A stretch of DNA of 64,000 bases from Roseovarius sp. (GTDB taxonomy: Bacteria; Pseudomonadota; Alphaproteobacteria; Rhodobacterales; Rhodobacteraceae), in assembly GCF_027019125.1 (NCBI RefSeq), contig NZ_JALUXE010000030.1, positions 490,669-554,668 of the forward strand, in the 5' to 3' direction. The notes beneath the pieces are model-generated. The model was not told the DNA's origin and did no database searches. It saw nothing but the letters and a program-made list of their open reading frames with translations. Below, piece after piece: positions 63,934-64,000 of this stretch. Both the position numbers and the translations under genes were made by a program. How positions within the stretch are numbered: the stretch's first letter is position 1; every line of letters begins with the position of its first letter.

Positions 63934-64000
63934 ATGGAAGCATCGGGGCAAATCTATCAGCTGAAAGTTCGCCTTCTCGGTATCAGTCCGATGATCTGGC
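63934..64000 (+). CDS. pRiA4b ORF-3-like protein, 5' end only
   Basis: The first 22 codons read MEASGQIYQLKVRLLGISPMIW, which is the start of the plasmid pRiA4b ORF-3 family (IYQLKV-LLGI-PPIWRR pattern). The gene continues past the window. The family often occurs on plasmids and beside insertion sequences, but is also chromosomal, and has no established function. The start lies only 3 bases from the candidate minus-strand ATG at 63930, so at least one of these starts is probably wrong. Confidence 0.6.
   Translation, partial: MEASGQIYQLKVRLLGISPMIW

Overview
The window is one contiguous piece of a GC-rich alphaproteobacterial chromosome, almost certainly a member of the Rhodobacterales (Roseobacter/Rhodobacter group). 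The evidence is the cysteine-free 41-residue L36, the Asp-rich (Mg-type) HemB, the RpoE-controlled amine-oxidase/DUF1365/MFS/DUF3833/SDR operon, PurL of the PurLQS type, and alphaproteobacterial orthologue groups such as DUF4167, Usg and the pre-mfd membrane protein. No rRNA, CRISPR array, transposase or complete mobile element is present.

Layout. 1-5025: the 5' end of an ECF sigma factor (RpoE-like, minus strand) faces a five-gene, translationally coupled plus-strand operon. Matching ECF11-type promoter elements occur for both directions, so this is probably the singlet-oxygen (RpoE-ChrR) locus with a membrane-lipid oxidation/modification operon. 5094-9475: DUF3775, dapD, rpmJ, tRNA-Val(GAC), an N-formylglutamate amidohydrolase-like gene and a zinc-ribbon DinB polymerase. 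9646-13406: transketolase, divergent from a coiled-coil protein, zapA and DUF1499; a small secreted protein overlaps the DUF1499 gene tail to tail. 13471-19838: prfA-prmC, DUF4167, a TrmJ-like rRNA/tRNA methyltransferase, ctaA (haem A synthase) and an M32 carboxypeptidase. 19842-24598: a compact surface-polysaccharide locus (FlaA1/CapD-type dehydratase, initiating sugar-phosphate transferase, small epimerase) divergent from a Wza-type export lipoprotein. 24683-36801: two small unknown genes, gyrA, usg, a SLC13 permease, a SYLF lipoprotein, hemB, and a membrane protein followed by mfd.

36836-38250 is visibly more AT-rich than the rest and carries two orphan genes of unrecognised family; it looks acquired. 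38255-45053: class I fructose-bisphosphate aldolase and pgk (glycolysis/gluconeogenesis), a cytoplasmic and a periplasmic cyclophilin in overlapping tandem, DUF4336, DUF3179 and an RhlE-type DEAD-box helicase with a 382-bp leader region. 45091-55387: SelO, a GNAT, a nucleoside hydrolase, ihfB-lapA-trpF-methyltransferase-trpB, an AhpD-like protein, DUF2237, mazG, an M20 amidohydrolase and an agmatinase. 55426-60084: the iron-sulfur pair grxD and bolA with a small membrane protein between them, a periplasmic unknown, purL and a PRC-barrel-like periplasmic protein. 60253-64000: a penicillin/AHL-acylase family Ntn-hydrolase, a beta-hydroxyacid dehydrogenase, a short (possibly frameshifted) membrane ORF, and the first codons of a pRiA4b ORF-3-like gene.

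Most of the window is housekeeping. The points of interest are the divergent RpoE promoters, two families of palindromic dispersed repeats in intergenic gaps, the AT-rich two-gene island, several large inverted repeats outside genes, and several conserved but uncharacterised proteins in informative contexts.
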